The translations under genes were made by a program, and so were the position numbers. Shown here piece by piece: positions 29,434 to 38,638 of a stretch of 64,000 nucleotides of DNA. Location of the stretch: the NCBI RefSeq assembly GCF_018417535.1, contig NZ_CP070977.1, positions 3,472,001-3,536,000 on the forward strand, written 5' to 3'. Position 1 is the stretch's first letter. Each line of letters begins with the position of its first letter. The stretch comes from Burkholderia pyrrocinia. Lineage in GTDB: Bacteria; Pseudomonadota; Gammaproteobacteria; Burkholderiales; Burkholderiaceae. Under the pieces are notes generated by a model, which was given only the letters and a program-made list of their open reading frames with translations, did not search any database and had not been told where the DNA came from.

Positions 29434-29690
29434 ATAAAGTGGTCATGTACAGCACCCAGGTGTGCCCGTATTGCATCCAGGCCGAGCGGCTCCTGAAGCT
29501 GCGCGGCGTCGAGCAGATCGAGAAGGTGCTGATCGACAAGGATCCGACGCGCCGCGACGAAATGATGTCGCGCACCGGCCGCCGCACGGTGCCGCAGATC
29601 TATATCGGCGACACGCACGTCGGCGGTTACGACGATCTGTCGAAGCTCGACCGCGATGGCGGGCTCGTACCGCTTCTGCAAGCGGCCTGA
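29430..29690 (+). CDS. grxC: Glutaredoxin 3
   Basis: The 86-residue protein has the dithiol active site CPYC (Cys12-Cys15), TVPQIYIGDTHVGGYDDL with the cis-Pro and glutathione-binding residues, and standard glutaredoxin length. It uses GTG at 29430, overlapping the rhodanese stop codon (GTGA). It reduces disulfides at the expense of glutathione; the pathway genes gshA and gshB are 9 kb upstream. Confidence 0.96.
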   Translation: MNKVVMYSTQVCPYCIQAERLLKLRGVEQIEKVLIDKDPTRRDEMMSRTGRRTVPQIYIGDTHVGGYDDLSKLDRDGGLVPLLQAA

Positions 29691-29797
29691 TTAGGGCAGA
29701 ATGGCCGCCGGCCGCGCCGCGGCTTGGGCGCGCAGGATTCATCCGTGGCGGCCGGCGAGAAGCCGGGCCGCTCCGTCACCACTTTTAGGGAAACACC

Positions 29798-30280
29798 ATG
29801 TCCGACGTCGAAAACCAACCGTTCTTCAATATCCAGCGCGTTTACCTGAAGGATATGTCGCTCGAGCAGCCGAATTCGCCGGCGATCTTCCTCGAGCAGG
29901 ACATGCCGTCGGTTGAAGTCGAAGTCGACGTCAAGGCCGACCGCCTCGCGGAAAGCGTGTTCGAAGTCGTCGTGTCGGGTACCGTCACCGCGAAGGTGAA
30001 GGACAAGGTCGCGTTCCTGATCGAAGCGAAGCAGGCCGGCATTTTCGACATTCGCAACATTCCGGACGAACAGCTCGACCCGCTGGTCGGCATCGCTTGC
30101 CCGACGATCCTGTTCCCGTACCTGCGCTCGAACATCGCCGACGCGATCACGCGCGCGGGCTTCCCGCCGATCCACCTGGCGGAAATCAACTTCCAGGCGC
30201 TGTACGAGCAGCGTCTCGCGCAGCTTCAGCAGCAGCAAGGCGCCGCCGCAGGCGCGCCGAACGGCACGACGCTGAACTGA
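29798..30280 (+). CDS. secB: Protein-export chaperone SecB
   Basis: The 160-residue chaperone has the SecB pattern: [20 protein letters not shown] at the N-terminus, [20 protein letters not shown], and [24 protein letters not shown]-type C-terminal helices (shown in part). SecB tetramers keep preproteins unfolded and pass them to SecA. It lies 107 bp after grxC and 25 bp before gpsA, an order also known from enterobacteria. Confidence 0.97.
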   Translation: MSDVENQPFFNIQRVYLKDMSLEQPNSPAIFLEQDMPSVEVEVDVKADRLAESVFEVVVSGTVTAKVKDKVAFLIEAKQAGIFDIRNIPDEQLDPLVGIACPTILFPYLRSNIADAITRAGFPPIHLAEINFQALYEQRLAQLQQQQGAAAGAPNGTTLN

Positions 30281-30305
30281 CGTTTCACTCGGACCGGTGC
30301 TGGGT

Positions 30306-31304
30306 ATGAAAGTAGCCGTTCTCGGCGCCGGTGCCTGGGGCACCGCGCTCGCGGGCCATCTGGCCGCGCGGCACGATACGCTTCTATGGGCGCGCGACGC
30401 CGCGCTCATCGCCGGGCTGCAGGCCCGGCACGAAAATTCCCGCTATCTGGACGGCATCGCGCTGCCTGACGCATTGCGCTACGACGCCGATCTCGGCGCC
30501 GCGCTCGCGCATGGCGCCGCGGACGACGCGCTGTGCGTGATCGCCGCGCCCGTGGCCGGGCTGCGCACGCTGTGTCACGCGATGCGCGACGCTGGCTGCG
30601 TGCCCGCGCACGTCGTCTGGGTCTGCAAGGGCTTCGAGGCCGACACGCATCTGCTGCCGCATCAGGTGATCGCGGCCGAGCTGCCCGAACAGCGCAGCAA
30701 CGGCGTGCTGTCGGGGCCGAGCTTTGCGCGCGAGGTCGGGCAATCGCTGCCTGTCGCGCTGACGGTGGCGAGCGCGTCCGCCGAATGCCGCGAGCACACG
30801 CTCGCTGCGTTCCATCACGGCGCGATGCGGATCTATACGGGCGACGACGTGGTCGGCGTCGAGGTCGGCGGTGCAGTGAAGAACGTGCTGGCGATCGCGA
30901 CCGGCATTTCCGACGGCCTTGGCCTCGGGCTGAACGCGCGCGCCGCACTGATCACGCGCGGTCTTGCCGAAATGTCGCGGCTCGGCGTCGCGCTCGGCGG
31001 TCGCGCGGAAACCTTCACGGGCCTCACGGGCCTCGGCGACCTGATCCTCACCGCGACGGGCGACCTGTCGCGCAACCGCACGGTCGGCCTGCAACTCGCG
31101 GCCGGCCGCACGCTGGACGATATCCTCGGGGCGCTCGGCCACGTGGCCGAAGGCGTGCGCTGCGCGCAGGCCGTGCTGGCGATCGCGCGCGCGCAATCGA
31201 TCGAAATGCCGATCACCGAAGCCGTGTGCGGTGTGCTGTTCGACGGCATTGCACCGCGCGACGCCGTCAGCGGCCTGCTGCGGCGCGACGCGCGCGCCGA
31301 GTAG
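30306..31304 (+). CDS. gpsA: NAD(P)H-dependent glycerol-3-phosphate dehydrogenase
   Basis: The 332-residue enzyme opens with the dinucleotide loop [20 protein letters not shown] and has [19 protein letters not shown] and the catalytic Lys in [18 protein letters not shown]. It reduces dihydroxyacetone phosphate to glycerol-3-phosphate for phospholipid synthesis. ATG at 30306 starts right at the nucleotide-binding strand as in the family; GTG at 30297 would add three residues. It is in the rhodanese-grxC-secB-gpsA operon. Confidence 0.96.
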   Translation: MKVAVLGAGAWGTALAGHLAARHDTLLWARDAALIAGLQARHENSRYLDGIALPDALRYDADLGAALAHGAADDALCVIAAPVAGLRTLCHAMRDAGCVPAHVVWVCKGFEADTHLLPHQVIAAELPEQRSNGVLSGPSFAREVGQSLPVALTVASASAECREHTLAAFHHGAMRIYTGDDVVGVEVGGAVKNVLAIATGISDGLGLGLNARAALITRGLAEMSRLGVALGGRAETFTGLTGLGDLILTATGDLSRNRTVGLQLAAGRTLDDILGALGHVAEGVRCAQAVLAIARAQSIEMPITEAVCGVLFDGIAPRDAVSGLLRRDARAE

Positions 31305-31382
31305 CGCGGACGGGCGCCGCCCAAGCGCGCGGCGCCAAAGCGCACTACGCTTGAACAGTCTCCGGCGTTCCGTGAGGTTGTC

Positions 31383-31907
31383 ATGCTGCAGATCCATTCC
31401 ACCACGCTCGACGCACAGGTCGTCGACATCACGACGCTCGAGGTCGACGTGATCGTCAACGCGGCGAACGGCTCGCTGCTCGGCGGGGGCGGCGTCGACG
31501 GCGCGATCCACCGCGCGGCCGGCCCCGGCCTGCTCGCGGAGTGCCGCACGCTCGGCGGCTGCGAGACGGGCGACGCGAAGCTCACGCGCGGCCACGGGCT
31601 GCCGGCGCGCTACGTGATCCATGCGGTCGGGCCTGTATGGCACGGCGGCGGTCGCGGCGAGCCGGACCTGCTCGCATCGTGCTACCGGCGCGCGATCGAG
31701 CTGGCCGAGGAGGTCGCCGCGACGTCGATCGCGTTCCCGGCGATCAGTTGCGGCATCTACCGCTATCCGGCCGGCGAGGCCGTCGACATTGCAGTCGGCA
31801 CCGTCACCGAAATGCTGCCGCAGGCGCCGAGCCTCACACGCGTGATATTCGCGTGCTTTTCCCCCGACATCTACGACCTGTATTGCGCGCGGCTCGCGCG
31901 GGCCTGA
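31383..31907 (+). CDS. Macrodomain protein, likely O-acetyl-ADP-ribose deacetylase (YmdB type)
   Basis: The whole 174-residue product is one macrodomain: [20 protein letters not shown] for ADP-ribose binding, [20 protein letters not shown], and [20 protein letters not shown]. Such proteins remove acetyl or ADP-ribosyl groups from ADP-ribose derivatives. Residue conservation favours the MacroD/YmdB class. It is 78 bp after gpsA, but no functional link is obvious. No partner ADP-ribosyltransferase gene adjoins it. Confidence 0.9.
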   Translation: MLQIHSTTLDAQVVDITTLEVDVIVNAANGSLLGGGGVDGAIHRAAGPGLLAECRTLGGCETGDAKLTRGHGLPARYVIHAVGPVWHGGGRGEPDLLASCYRRAIELAEEVAATSIAFPAISCGIYRYPAGEAVDIAVGTVTEMLPQAPSLTRVIFACFSPDIYDLYCARLARA

Positions 31908-31929
31908 CGCATCCCGCGCCGCGCATGCG

Positions 31930-32400
31930 TCAGGCGCCGCCTTCGAAGCCGGCCTGGCGCCACGCCTCGAACACGACCACCGCGACCGTGTTCGACAGGT
32001 TCAGGCTGCGGTTGTCCGGCCGCATCGGCAGGCGCACGCGCTGTTCGTTCGGGAAGCGTTCGAGCAGCTCGGCGGGCAGGCCGCGTGTCTCCGAGCCGAA
32101 CACGAACCAGTCGCCCGGCAGGAACGCATGATCGTGGAAGCGGCCCGAGCCGCGTGTCGTGAACGCGAACATCCGCGCGGGATCGGGCGATTCGGTCGCG
32201 ACGAACGCGTCCCAGTCGCGGTGCACGCGCATCTGTGCATATTCGTGATAGTCGAGGCCGGCGCGGCGCATCCTCGCATCGTCGAGCGGGAAGCCGAGCG
32301 GCTCGATCAGGTGCAGGCGCGCGCCGGTGTTGGCGCACAGGCGGATCACGTTGCCGGTGTTCGGCGGAATTTCGGGAGCGACGAGGACGACGTTGAACAT
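31930..32400 (-). CDS. trmL: tRNA (cytidine/uridine-34-2'-O)-methyltransferase TrmL
   Basis: The 156-residue SPOUT-fold enzyme has the three family motifs: PEIPPNTGNVIRLCANTGAR, FVFGSETRGLP, and LNLSNTVAVVVFEAWRQAGF in the trefoil knot. It methylates the wobble ribose of tRNA-Leu isoacceptors using SAM. Length and start match the family. It is convergent with the macrodomain gene and separated by 107 bp from comF upstream on its strand. Confidence 0.95.
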   Translation of the reverse strand: MFNVVLVAPEIPPNTGNVIRLCANTGARLHLIEPLGFPLDDARMRRAGLDYHEYAQMRVHRDWDAFVATESPDPARMFAFTTRGSGRFHDHAFLPGDWFVFGSETRGLPAELLERFPNEQRVRLPMRPDNRSLNLSNTVAVVVFEAWRQAGFEGGA

Positions 32401-32507
32401 GTTTCGGTTTGGCTGGGCCGGCCGGGGCGGAGCAACGCGCGCTCCTTCCCGGCCGGCCGGTTCGTGATGGCCGCGGCCGCGTTCAGGCGGCCGGCCTATC
32501 TATCTAA

Positions 32508-33311
32508 TTAATCCCTGGCGGTGCGCAGCGCAACCAGATTCGTCACGCGCGCGGCGCCCGCCGCCTTCAGTGCGTGCGCGGCGGCCGCGAGCGTCGCGCC
32601 GGACGTCATCACGTCGTCGACGAGCGCGACGTGGCGGCCAGCGACGTTGCCCGCCACCGCGAACGCCGCCATCACGTTGTCGCGCCGCGCGCGCCGGTCG
32701 AGCCGCGACTGCGGCGCGGTGTCGGCGACACGCGCGAGCAGCGCCGCATCCGCGGGCACGCCGAGCCGGCGCGCGAGCGGACGCGCGATCGCCCACGCCT
32801 GGTTGTAGCCGCGCACGACGAGCCGCCGATGCGACAGCGGCACCGGCGCGACCAGGTCGAAGCCGCCGGTACCGCGCGTATCGTCAACCAGCCGCGCGAG
32901 CCGGGCCGCGAATTCGGCGCCGAGCGCGAGCCGCGCATGAAACTTCAGGCCACGTGCGAGCCCGTCGAGCGGCGCGCGGTAATCCGCGAGCGCGAGCGTC
33001 GCATCGAACGGCGGCGGCGCCGTGCGGCACGCGTCGCACCGGTACGCGGTCGCGCGGCCGGCGCCGGTGTGTCCGCCGCGGCGCGGGCGCGAACGCGGTT
33101 GCCCGGCGCCCAGCGGCAGCGCGCAGACGTCGCAGCGCAGCCGCGCTTCATTCCAGTACGCGGCGTCGCAGGCAACGCAAATCACGGCGTGTGACAAATT
33201 GCCGCACAATGCGCAGCGATTCGGCAGCGCGACCGCGGCGACGCGTAGTGCCAGCGCGCGAACCTGCGACAAAACGACGCGCATCGTGCGCGGAGCGAAA
33301 CTGCGGACCAT
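32508..33311 (-). CDS. comF: ComF-family phosphoribosyltransferase-like protein
   Basis: From ATG at 33311 the product is 267 residues. An N-terminal zinc-ribbon region (CALCGN, CVACD, CDVC, CDAC pairs) is followed by a type I PRTase fold ending in the PRPP loop HVALVDDVMTSGATLAAAAH. ComF proteins are needed for DNA uptake in transformation, though the biochemical activity is uncertain. Later in-frame ATGs (33284) and an earlier one (33416, overlapping the divergent gene) are possible. Together with comM at 15467 the window carries two transformation-associated genes. Confidence 0.88.
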   Translation of the reverse strand: MVRSFAPRTMRVVLSQVRALALRVAAVALPNRCALCGNLSHAVICVACDAAYWNEARLRCDVCALPLGAGQPRSRPRRGGHTGAGRATAYRCDACRTAPPPFDATLALADYRAPLDGLARGLKFHARLALGAEFAARLARLVDDTRGTGGFDLVAPVPLSHRRLVVRGYNQAWAIARPLARRLGVPADAALLARVADTAPQSRLDRRARRDNVMAAFAVAGNVAGRHVALVDDVMTSGATLAAAAHALKAAGAARVTNLVALRTARD

Positions 33312-33394
33312 CGCGAACACTCCTGGCAGCCCCGTCTCGATGAAGCCTGCGGGGCGAGCGAGTATACTTCGGGCTCTTCGCCAGTGTGCCCGAC

Positions 33395-34360
33395 ATGTCC
33401 CCAGCTTCGACTTCAACCGGCCGTCCGGCCAATGACGCCAGGCGCCTGCGGCGGATCTTCGATCGCCGTGCCGCCACGTTCGACGCGGTCGCGTTCCTGC
33501 CGCGCGAGATTGCGCAGCGGATGAACGAGCGCCTCGAATACATCAAGGTGAGCCCCACGGCCGTGCTCGATGCGGGCTGCGGCCCGGGCGACGACCTGCC
33601 GGCGCTGCGCGCGCGCTTTCCGGAGGCGCCCGTATTCGGCGTCGACCTGTCCGGTGCGATGCTCGCGCGGGCCGGTCAGCGCGAGATCGAGCAGGCCAGC
33701 TGGCGCCGCTGGCTGCCGGCTTCGCTCGGCCGGGCGCTGGGCCAGCGCGGCCCGCGCGTCGCGCAGGCCGACTTCGCCGCGCTGCCGTTCCCGGGCAGCG
33801 CGTTCGACCTGATCTGGTCGAATCTCGCGCTCCACTGGCATTCGCGCCCCGACGCGGTGCTGCCCGAATGGCAGCGCGTGCTGCGCGTGAACGGGCTGCT
33901 GATGTTCAGCACGCTCGGCCCCGACACGCTGCGCGAGCTGCGCGGGGCCTGCGCGGACGCCGAAGCGGCGCTCGGCATTGCGCCGCCCGCCGCGCGCGTG
34001 ATCGATTTCGTCGACATGCACGACCTTGGCGACATGCTCGTCGAGAGCGGCTTCGAGATTCCCGTGATGGACCAGGAAGTGCTGACCGTTACCTACCAAT
34101 CCCCCGACTCCCTGCTGGCCGACGTGCGCCGCTGGGGCGCCTATCCGTTCGAGCGCACGGCGCCGCAGCACGCGACGCGGCGCTTTCGCGCGGCGCTCGG
34201 CGATGCGCTGGAAGCGGCCCGGCGCGCGGACGGCACGATTGCGCTGACCTTCGAGGTGATCTACGGCCACGCGTGGAAGGCCGTGCCGCGCACGACTGCC
34301 GAAGGGCACGGGATCGTGCGCATCGAGGACATCGGAAAGGGGCGTCCGAAGAATCGGTAA
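33395..34360 (+). CDS. BioC-like SAM-dependent methyltransferase
   Basis: The 321-residue protein has a class I methyltransferase fold: motif I AVLDAGCGPGDDLPALRARF, motif II VFGVDLSGAMLARAG, and DLIWSNLALHWH. This pattern is that of BioC, which methylates malonyl-ACP to start biotin synthesis. It is longer than E. coli BioC (about 250), and no bio genes are near, so biotin synthesis is likely but not proved. GTG at 33386 is an alternative start. The gene is divergent from comF. Confidence 0.82.
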   Translation: MSPASTSTGRPANDARRLRRIFDRRAATFDAVAFLPREIAQRMNERLEYIKVSPTAVLDAGCGPGDDLPALRARFPEAPVFGVDLSGAMLARAGQREIEQASWRRWLPASLGRALGQRGPRVAQADFAALPFPGSAFDLIWSNLALHWHSRPDAVLPEWQRVLRVNGLLMFSTLGPDTLRELRGACADAEAALGIAPPAARVIDFVDMHDLGDMLVESGFEIPVMDQEVLTVTYQSPDSLLADVRRWGAYPFERTAPQHATRRFRAALGDALEAARRADGTIALTFEVIYGHAWKAVPRTTAEGHGIVRIEDIGKGRPKNR

Positions 34361-34477
34361 AGCGGTAAAGAGGGGTTTTGTTATGTCTGAAATTAGCGGC
34401 GCAAAGCGGGGTCGAATTGGCGCCAAAAATGGCCGGAAAGCTTGTCGCGCTTGGCTTGCGGGGCGATAGCCGCTTGC

Positions 34478-34506
34478 TTGTGGATGCCATTGAACCCGCC
34501 TATAAT
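34478..34506 (+). promoter_or_regulatory. Sigma-70-type promoter of the DUF2244 gene
   Basis: TTGTGG (34478-34483), a 17-bp spacer and a perfect TATAAT (34501-34506). The transcript would begin near 34513, which excludes the longer in-frame starts of the following gene. Confidence 0.7.
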
Positions 34507-34594
34507 GCGTCAGCTTGTCGTCCCGGGGTCCCAGCAATACGGGGCGACGAGTCCGATGCAGGCATGCATCGCATGCCATTCGCGTGAGGCGGCG

Positions 34595-35080
34595 ATGGAA
34601 GCAGCGAGGGTTTTGGCGGAGACGACGAACGGCGAACCGGTCCTCGAAGACTGGCTCATGAAACGCAACTGTTCGGCGTCGCCACGCCAGTTCGTGCTGT
34701 TTTACGCGTCGCTCGCGGGCTTCTCGCTGGTGATCGCGGCGTTGCTGATGTGGCGGGGGGCTTGGCTCGTCATGCCCTTCACCGGAATCGAGTTGCTGGC
34801 TGTGGGTGTCGCATTTGCGATCTATGCTCGCCATGCGGTCGATTACGAACGCATCAGGCTGTTCCCGCACCGGCTCGTGATCGAGCGGATGGATGCGGAG
34901 CGGCTCACGCAGATCGAATTCAACCCGCGCTGGGTGCGGGTCGAGCCGGGTGCGACGCCACGCGATCCGATTCGGCTGGTATCGCGCGGGCAGACCGTCG
35001 TAATCGGGCAGCATCTCGCGCAGTACAAGCGTGCGCAGTTCGCCGACGAACTGCGCGTGTCGCTCAGGCGCTGCGGCTGA
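34595..35080 (+). CDS. DUF2244 family inner-membrane protein
   Basis: The 161-residue product from ATG at 34595 has two adjacent membrane helices (FVLFYASLAGFSLVIAALLM and LVMPFTGIELLAVGVAFAIY) and a C-terminal cytosolic beta-rich part (RVEPGATPRDPIRLVSRGQT). This is the DUF2244 pattern, a family frequently found next to cytochrome oxidase genes as here. GAGGCGGCG precedes the start, and the promoter at 34478-34506 supports it. The function is unknown; proximity to coxB suggests a role in oxidase assembly. Confidence 0.85.
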   Translation: MEAARVLAETTNGEPVLEDWLMKRNCSASPRQFVLFYASLAGFSLVIAALLMWRGAWLVMPFTGIELLAVGVAFAIYARHAVDYERIRLFPHRLVIERMDAERLTQIEFNPRWVRVEPGATPRDPIRLVSRGQTVVIGQHLAQYKRAQFADELRVSLRRCG

Positions 35081-35137
35081 CGAGGTGCGGGCACCGGCCG
35101 GGAACAGGCCGGCGGCTTGCGACGGGGGAGGGTTTGA

Positions 35138-36733
35138 ATGGAAATTTTGGGTAAGGATGCTATGAAAACAATCAAGCGAGCCCTCGCGGGCGTGCTGGCA
35201 TGCAGCGGATTGCTCTTTGCCGGTGCCGCCCTGGCGGTCGGTGATAGCCCGGGCGGCCCCCGTGTCAACGAGATCAACTTTCAGCCGCCTGTCACGAAGA
35301 TCGCCGAGGAGCTCTACGATCTCCACACGATGATGCTGATCCTGTGTACGGTGATCTTCGTCGGCGTGTTCGGCGTGATGTTCTATTCGATCTTCGCGCA
35401 CCGCAAATCCAAGGGCCACAAGGCCGCCAATTTCCATGAAAGCACGACCGTCGAGATCATCTGGACGATCGTGCCGTTCGTCATCGTCGTGCTGATGGCG
35501 CTGCCGGCGACGAAGGCCGTCGTCGCGATGAAGGACACGACGAACGCCGATCTCACGATCAAGGTCACCGGCTACCAGTGGAAGTGGGGCTACGACTACG
35601 TGAAGGGCCCGGGCGAGGGCATCGGCTTCCTGTCGACGCTGAGCACCCCGCGCGACGAAGTGATGGGCAAGAAGCCGATCACCGACACCTATCTGCAGGA
35701 AGTCGACAATCCGCTCGTCGTGCCGGTCAACAAGAAGATCCGCATCATCACGACCGCGAACGACGTCGTCCACTCGTGGTACGTGCCCGCGTTCGGCGTG
35801 AAGCAGGATGCGATTCCCGGCTTCGTGCGCGACACGTGGTTCAAGGCCGACAAGGTCGGTACCTTCCGCGGTTTCTGTACCGAGCTGTGCGGCAAGGAAC
35901 ACGCGTACATGCCGGTCGTGGTCGAAGTCCTGTCGGAAGACGACTACGCGAAGTGGGTCACCGCGCAGAAGGCCAAGCTGGCCAGCGCGGCGGTCGATCC
36001 GAACAAGGTCTACACGATGGCCGAACTCGTCGCGCACGGCGAGGAAGTCTACAAGGCGAACTGCGCGGCCTGCCACCAGGTGAGCGGCAAGGGCCTCGGC
36101 GCATTCCCGGCGATGGACGGCAGCCCGATCGTGAACGGCCCGATCGCCGGCCACGTCGAGCGCGTGCTGCACGGCAAGGGTGCGATGCCGTCGTGGGCGT
36201 CGCTGTCGGACCTCGACATCGCATCGGTCATCACGTACGAGCGCAATTCGTGGGGCAACCACAAGAACGACCTGCTGCAGCCGAAGCAAGTGGCTGACGC
36301 GCGCAACGGCAAGATGCCGGAAGACACGGCAGGCGCAGCGGCGCCGGCCGAAGCGGCTTCGGCACCGGCGCAAGCCGCGTCGGGCGCAGCCGAGCAGCCG
36401 GCGGCAGCGTCGGCATCGGCCGCACTGTCGACGATCTACTTCGAGACGGGCAAGAGCGTGCTGCCGGCCGACGCGAAAGCGGCGATCGCCGCCGCGGCCG
36501 ACTATGCGAAGGCACATCCGGACGCGAAACTCGCGCTGTCGGGCTTCACCGACACGACGGGCTCGGCCGACGCGAACGCCGAACTGGCGAAGCATCGCGC
36601 GCAAGCCGTGCGCGACGCGCTGAAGGCAGCAGGCGTGGCGGAAGACCACATTATTCTCAAAAAGCCGGAAACGATCACGGGCGGGGCAGACGCGAAGGAA
36701 GCCCGGCGTGTCGAGATCGGGCCGGCGGCTTGA
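35138..36733 (+). CDS. coxB: Cytochrome c oxidase subunit II fused to cytochrome c and OmpA-like domains
   Basis: The 531-residue subunit has, in order, a signal peptide, two membrane helices (about 65-125), the CuA cupredoxin domain with Cys247, Cys251, His255 and Met258 in CTELCGKEHAYM, a c-type heme domain with CAACH at 309-313 and a candidate Met ligand in GAMPSW, an Ala-rich linker (about 397-429) and an OmpA/MotB-like domain (about 430-531: GFTDTTGSADANAELAKHRA). It takes electrons from cytochrome c into the oxidase. The third domain would bind peptidoglycan. MKTIKRALAG at 35162 is an alternative start. Confidence 0.94.
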   Translation: MEILGKDAMKTIKRALAGVLACSGLLFAGAALAVGDSPGGPRVNEINFQPPVTKIAEELYDLHTMMLILCTVIFVGVFGVMFYSIFAHRKSKGHKAANFHESTTVEIIWTIVPFVIVVLMALPATKAVVAMKDTTNADLTIKVTGYQWKWGYDYVKGPGEGIGFLSTLSTPRDEVMGKKPITDTYLQEVDNPLVVPVNKKIRIITTANDVVHSWYVPAFGVKQDAIPGFVRDTWFKADKVGTFRGFCTELCGKEHAYMPVVVEVLSEDDYAKWVTAQKAKLASAAVDPNKVYTMAELVAHGEEVYKANCAACHQVSGKGLGAFPAMDGSPIVNGPIAGHVERVLHGKGAMPSWASLSDLDIASVITYERNSWGNHKNDLLQPKQVADARNGKMPEDTAGAAAPAEAASAPAQAASGAAEQPAAASASAALSTIYFETGKSVLPADAKAAIAAAADYAKAHPDAKLALSGFTDTTGSADANAELAKHRAQAVRDALKAAGVAEDHIILKKPETITGGADAKEARRVEIGPAA

Positions 36734-36776
36734 CGTGTCGCTGAGTTAGTCGACGTATTCGCATTAGGAGATTCTC

Positions 36777-38393
36777 ATGTCTAGCATCGGGCACGACGTA
36801 GCCGCGGACCACACGGACCACGCGCACGACGACCACGCGCACGAAACCCCGCACGGCTGGCGGCGCTGGCTGTTCGCCACCAACCACAAGGACATCGGTA
36901 CGCTGTACCTGCTGTTCTCGTTCATCATGTTCCTGTCGGGCGGCGTGATGGCGCTCGCGATCCGCGCCGAGCTGTTCGAGCCGGGCCTGCAGATCATGCG
37001 TCCGGAGTTCTTCAACGAACTCACGACGATGCACGGCCTGATCATGGTGTTCGGCGCGATCATGCCGGCGTTCGTCGGCTTCGCGAACTGGATGATTCCG
37101 CTGCAGATCGGCGCATCCGACATGGCGTTCGCGCGGATGAACAACTTCAGCTTCTGGCTGCTGCCGGTCGCGGCAGTGCTGCTGGTCGGCTCGTTCTTCG
37201 CGCCGGGCGGCGCGACGGCCGCCGGCTGGACGCTGTACGCGCCGCTGTCGACGCAGATGGGCCCGGGCATGGACTTCGCGATCTTCGCGGTCCACATCAT
37301 GGGCGCGTCGTCGATCATGGGCGGGATCAACATCGTCGTGACGATCCTGAACATGCGCGCGCCGGGCATGACGCTGATGAAGATGCCGATGTTCGCGTGG
37401 ACGTGGCTGATCACGGCCTACCTGCTGATCGCCGTGATGCCGGTTCTGGCAGGCGCGATCACGATGGTGCTGTTCGACCGCCACTTCGGCACGTCGTTCT
37501 TCAACGCGGCAGGCGGCGGCGACCCGGTGATGTACCAGCACATCTTCTGGTTCTTCGGCCACCCCGAGGTGTACATCATGATTCTGCCGGCGTTCGGGAT
37601 CGTGTCGCAGGTGATCCCGGCGTTCGCACGCAAGACGCTGTTCGGCTATAGCTCGATGGTGTATGCGACGGCTTCGATCGCGATTCTGTCGTTCATGGTC
37701 TGGGCGCACCACATGTTCGCCACGGGCATGCCGGTCACCGGTCAGCTCTTCTTCATGTACGCGACGATGCTGATCGCCGTGCCGACGGGCGTGAAGGTGT
37801 TCAACTGGCTCGCGACGATGTGGCGCGGCTCGATGACGTTCGAAACCCCGATGCTGTTCGCGATCGGCTTCCTGTTCGTGTTCACGTTCGGCGGCCTGAC
37901 GGGCCTGATGCTCGCGATGGCGCCGCTCGACATCCAGTATCACGGTACCTACTTCGTGGTGGCGCACTTCCACTACGTGCTGGTGGCAGGCTCATTGTTC
38001 GCGCTGTTCTCGGGCTGGTACTACTGGGCGCCGAAGTGGACGGGCTGGATGTACAACGAGACGCGCGGCAAGATCCACTTCTGGGCGTCGATGATCTTCT
38101 TCAACCTGACGTTCTTCCCGATGCACTTCGTCGGTCTCGCGGGCATGCCGCGCCGCTATGCGGACTATCCGGCGCAGTTCACGGACTTCAACCAGGTTGC
38201 GACGATCGGCGCATTCGGCTTCGGCCTCGCGCAGGTGTACTTCCTGTTCGCGGTCGCGCTGCCGGCCTACCGTGGCGGCGGCGAGCTGGAAAAGGCGTCG
38301 GACAAGCCGTGGGATGGCGCAACGGGCCTCGAGTGGACGGTGCCGAGCCCGGCTCCGTTCCACACGTTCGAGCAACCGCCGTACGTCGAGTAA
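36777..38393 (+). CDS. ctaD: Cytochrome c oxidase subunit I (aa3 type)
   Basis: The 538-residue heme-copper oxidase core has all ligand motifs: heme a His in TMHGLIMVFG, the Glu and His-Tyr pair in WFFGHPEVYIMI, the CuB histidines in WAHHMF, and the heme ligands in YFVVAHFHYVLVAGS. It reduces oxygen to water and pumps protons. The GHPE glutamate marks an A1-type enzyme. A His-rich N-terminal tail (DHTDHAHDDHAHE) is notable and may bind metal. It is 43 bp after coxB. Confidence 0.97.
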   Translation: MSSIGHDVAADHTDHAHDDHAHETPHGWRRWLFATNHKDIGTLYLLFSFIMFLSGGVMALAIRAELFEPGLQIMRPEFFNELTTMHGLIMVFGAIMPAFVGFANWMIPLQIGASDMAFARMNNFSFWLLPVAAVLLVGSFFAPGGATAAGWTLYAPLSTQMGPGMDFAIFAVHIMGASSIMGGINIVVTILNMRAPGMTLMKMPMFAWTWLITAYLLIAVMPVLAGAITMVLFDRHFGTSFFNAAGGGDPVMYQHIFWFFGHPEVYIMILPAFGIVSQVIPAFARKTLFGYSSMVYATASIAILSFMVWAHHMFATGMPVTGQLFFMYATMLIAVPTGVKVFNWLATMWRGSMTFETPMLFAIGFLFVFTFGGLTGLMLAMAPLDIQYHGTYFVVAHFHYVLVAGSLFALFSGWYYWAPKWTGWMYNETRGKIHFWASMIFFNLTFFPMHFVGLAGMPRRYADYPAQFTDFNQVATIGAFGFGLAQVYFLFAVALPAYRGGGELEKASDKPWDGATGLEWTVPSPAPFHTFEQPPYVE

Positions 38394-38462
38394 GTTTCAC
38401 AGTGCGCTCCGCCGCTGCCTGCCGCGCAGGCAGGCGCGGCGGGCGCCGAACCGAAGTTTCAG

Positions 38463-38603
38463 ATGAACCGGAATCCACAAGAAAGACGAACGTCCGAGCA
38501 GATTCGCGCGGGCAACAAGCGGCTCGGCCTCATCCTGCTCGTCATCGCCGCCGTTTTTTTTGTGGGTGTCGTGATCAAGCAGTGGTGGCTGTCCACTCAC
38601 TGA
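38463..38603 (+). CDS. Small cytochrome oxidase assembly protein (46 residues)
   Basis: An ATG at 38463 opens a 46-codon frame beginning MNRNPQERRTSEQ. It has a basic N-terminus and one membrane helix (LGLILLVIAAVFFVGVVIKQ), then ends WWLSTH. Small single-helix genes of this form sit between ctaD and ctaG in many beta-proteobacteria and are called oxidase small assembly proteins. The gene is 69 bp after ctaD and 35 bp before ctaG. Confidence 0.82.
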   Translation: MNRNPQERRTSEQIRAGNKRLGLILLVIAAVFFVGVVIKQWWLSTH

Positions 38604-38638
38604 GGCAGTAACTGACGCAGTAGCGAGGAAGTTGTCGT

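Noticed and set aside
33413..36649. Very long open frame on the minus strand opposite the BioC-like and coxB genes (more than 1000 codons)
   Set aside because: It is antisense to genes with clear domain motifs, is Arg/His/Ala-rich as expected for a complementary frame in high-GC DNA, and shows no family pattern.
38463..38603. Treating the ctaD-ctaG gap as non-coding
   Set aside because: A well-formed single-helix ORF in a conserved position fills it, so it is annotated as a gene.
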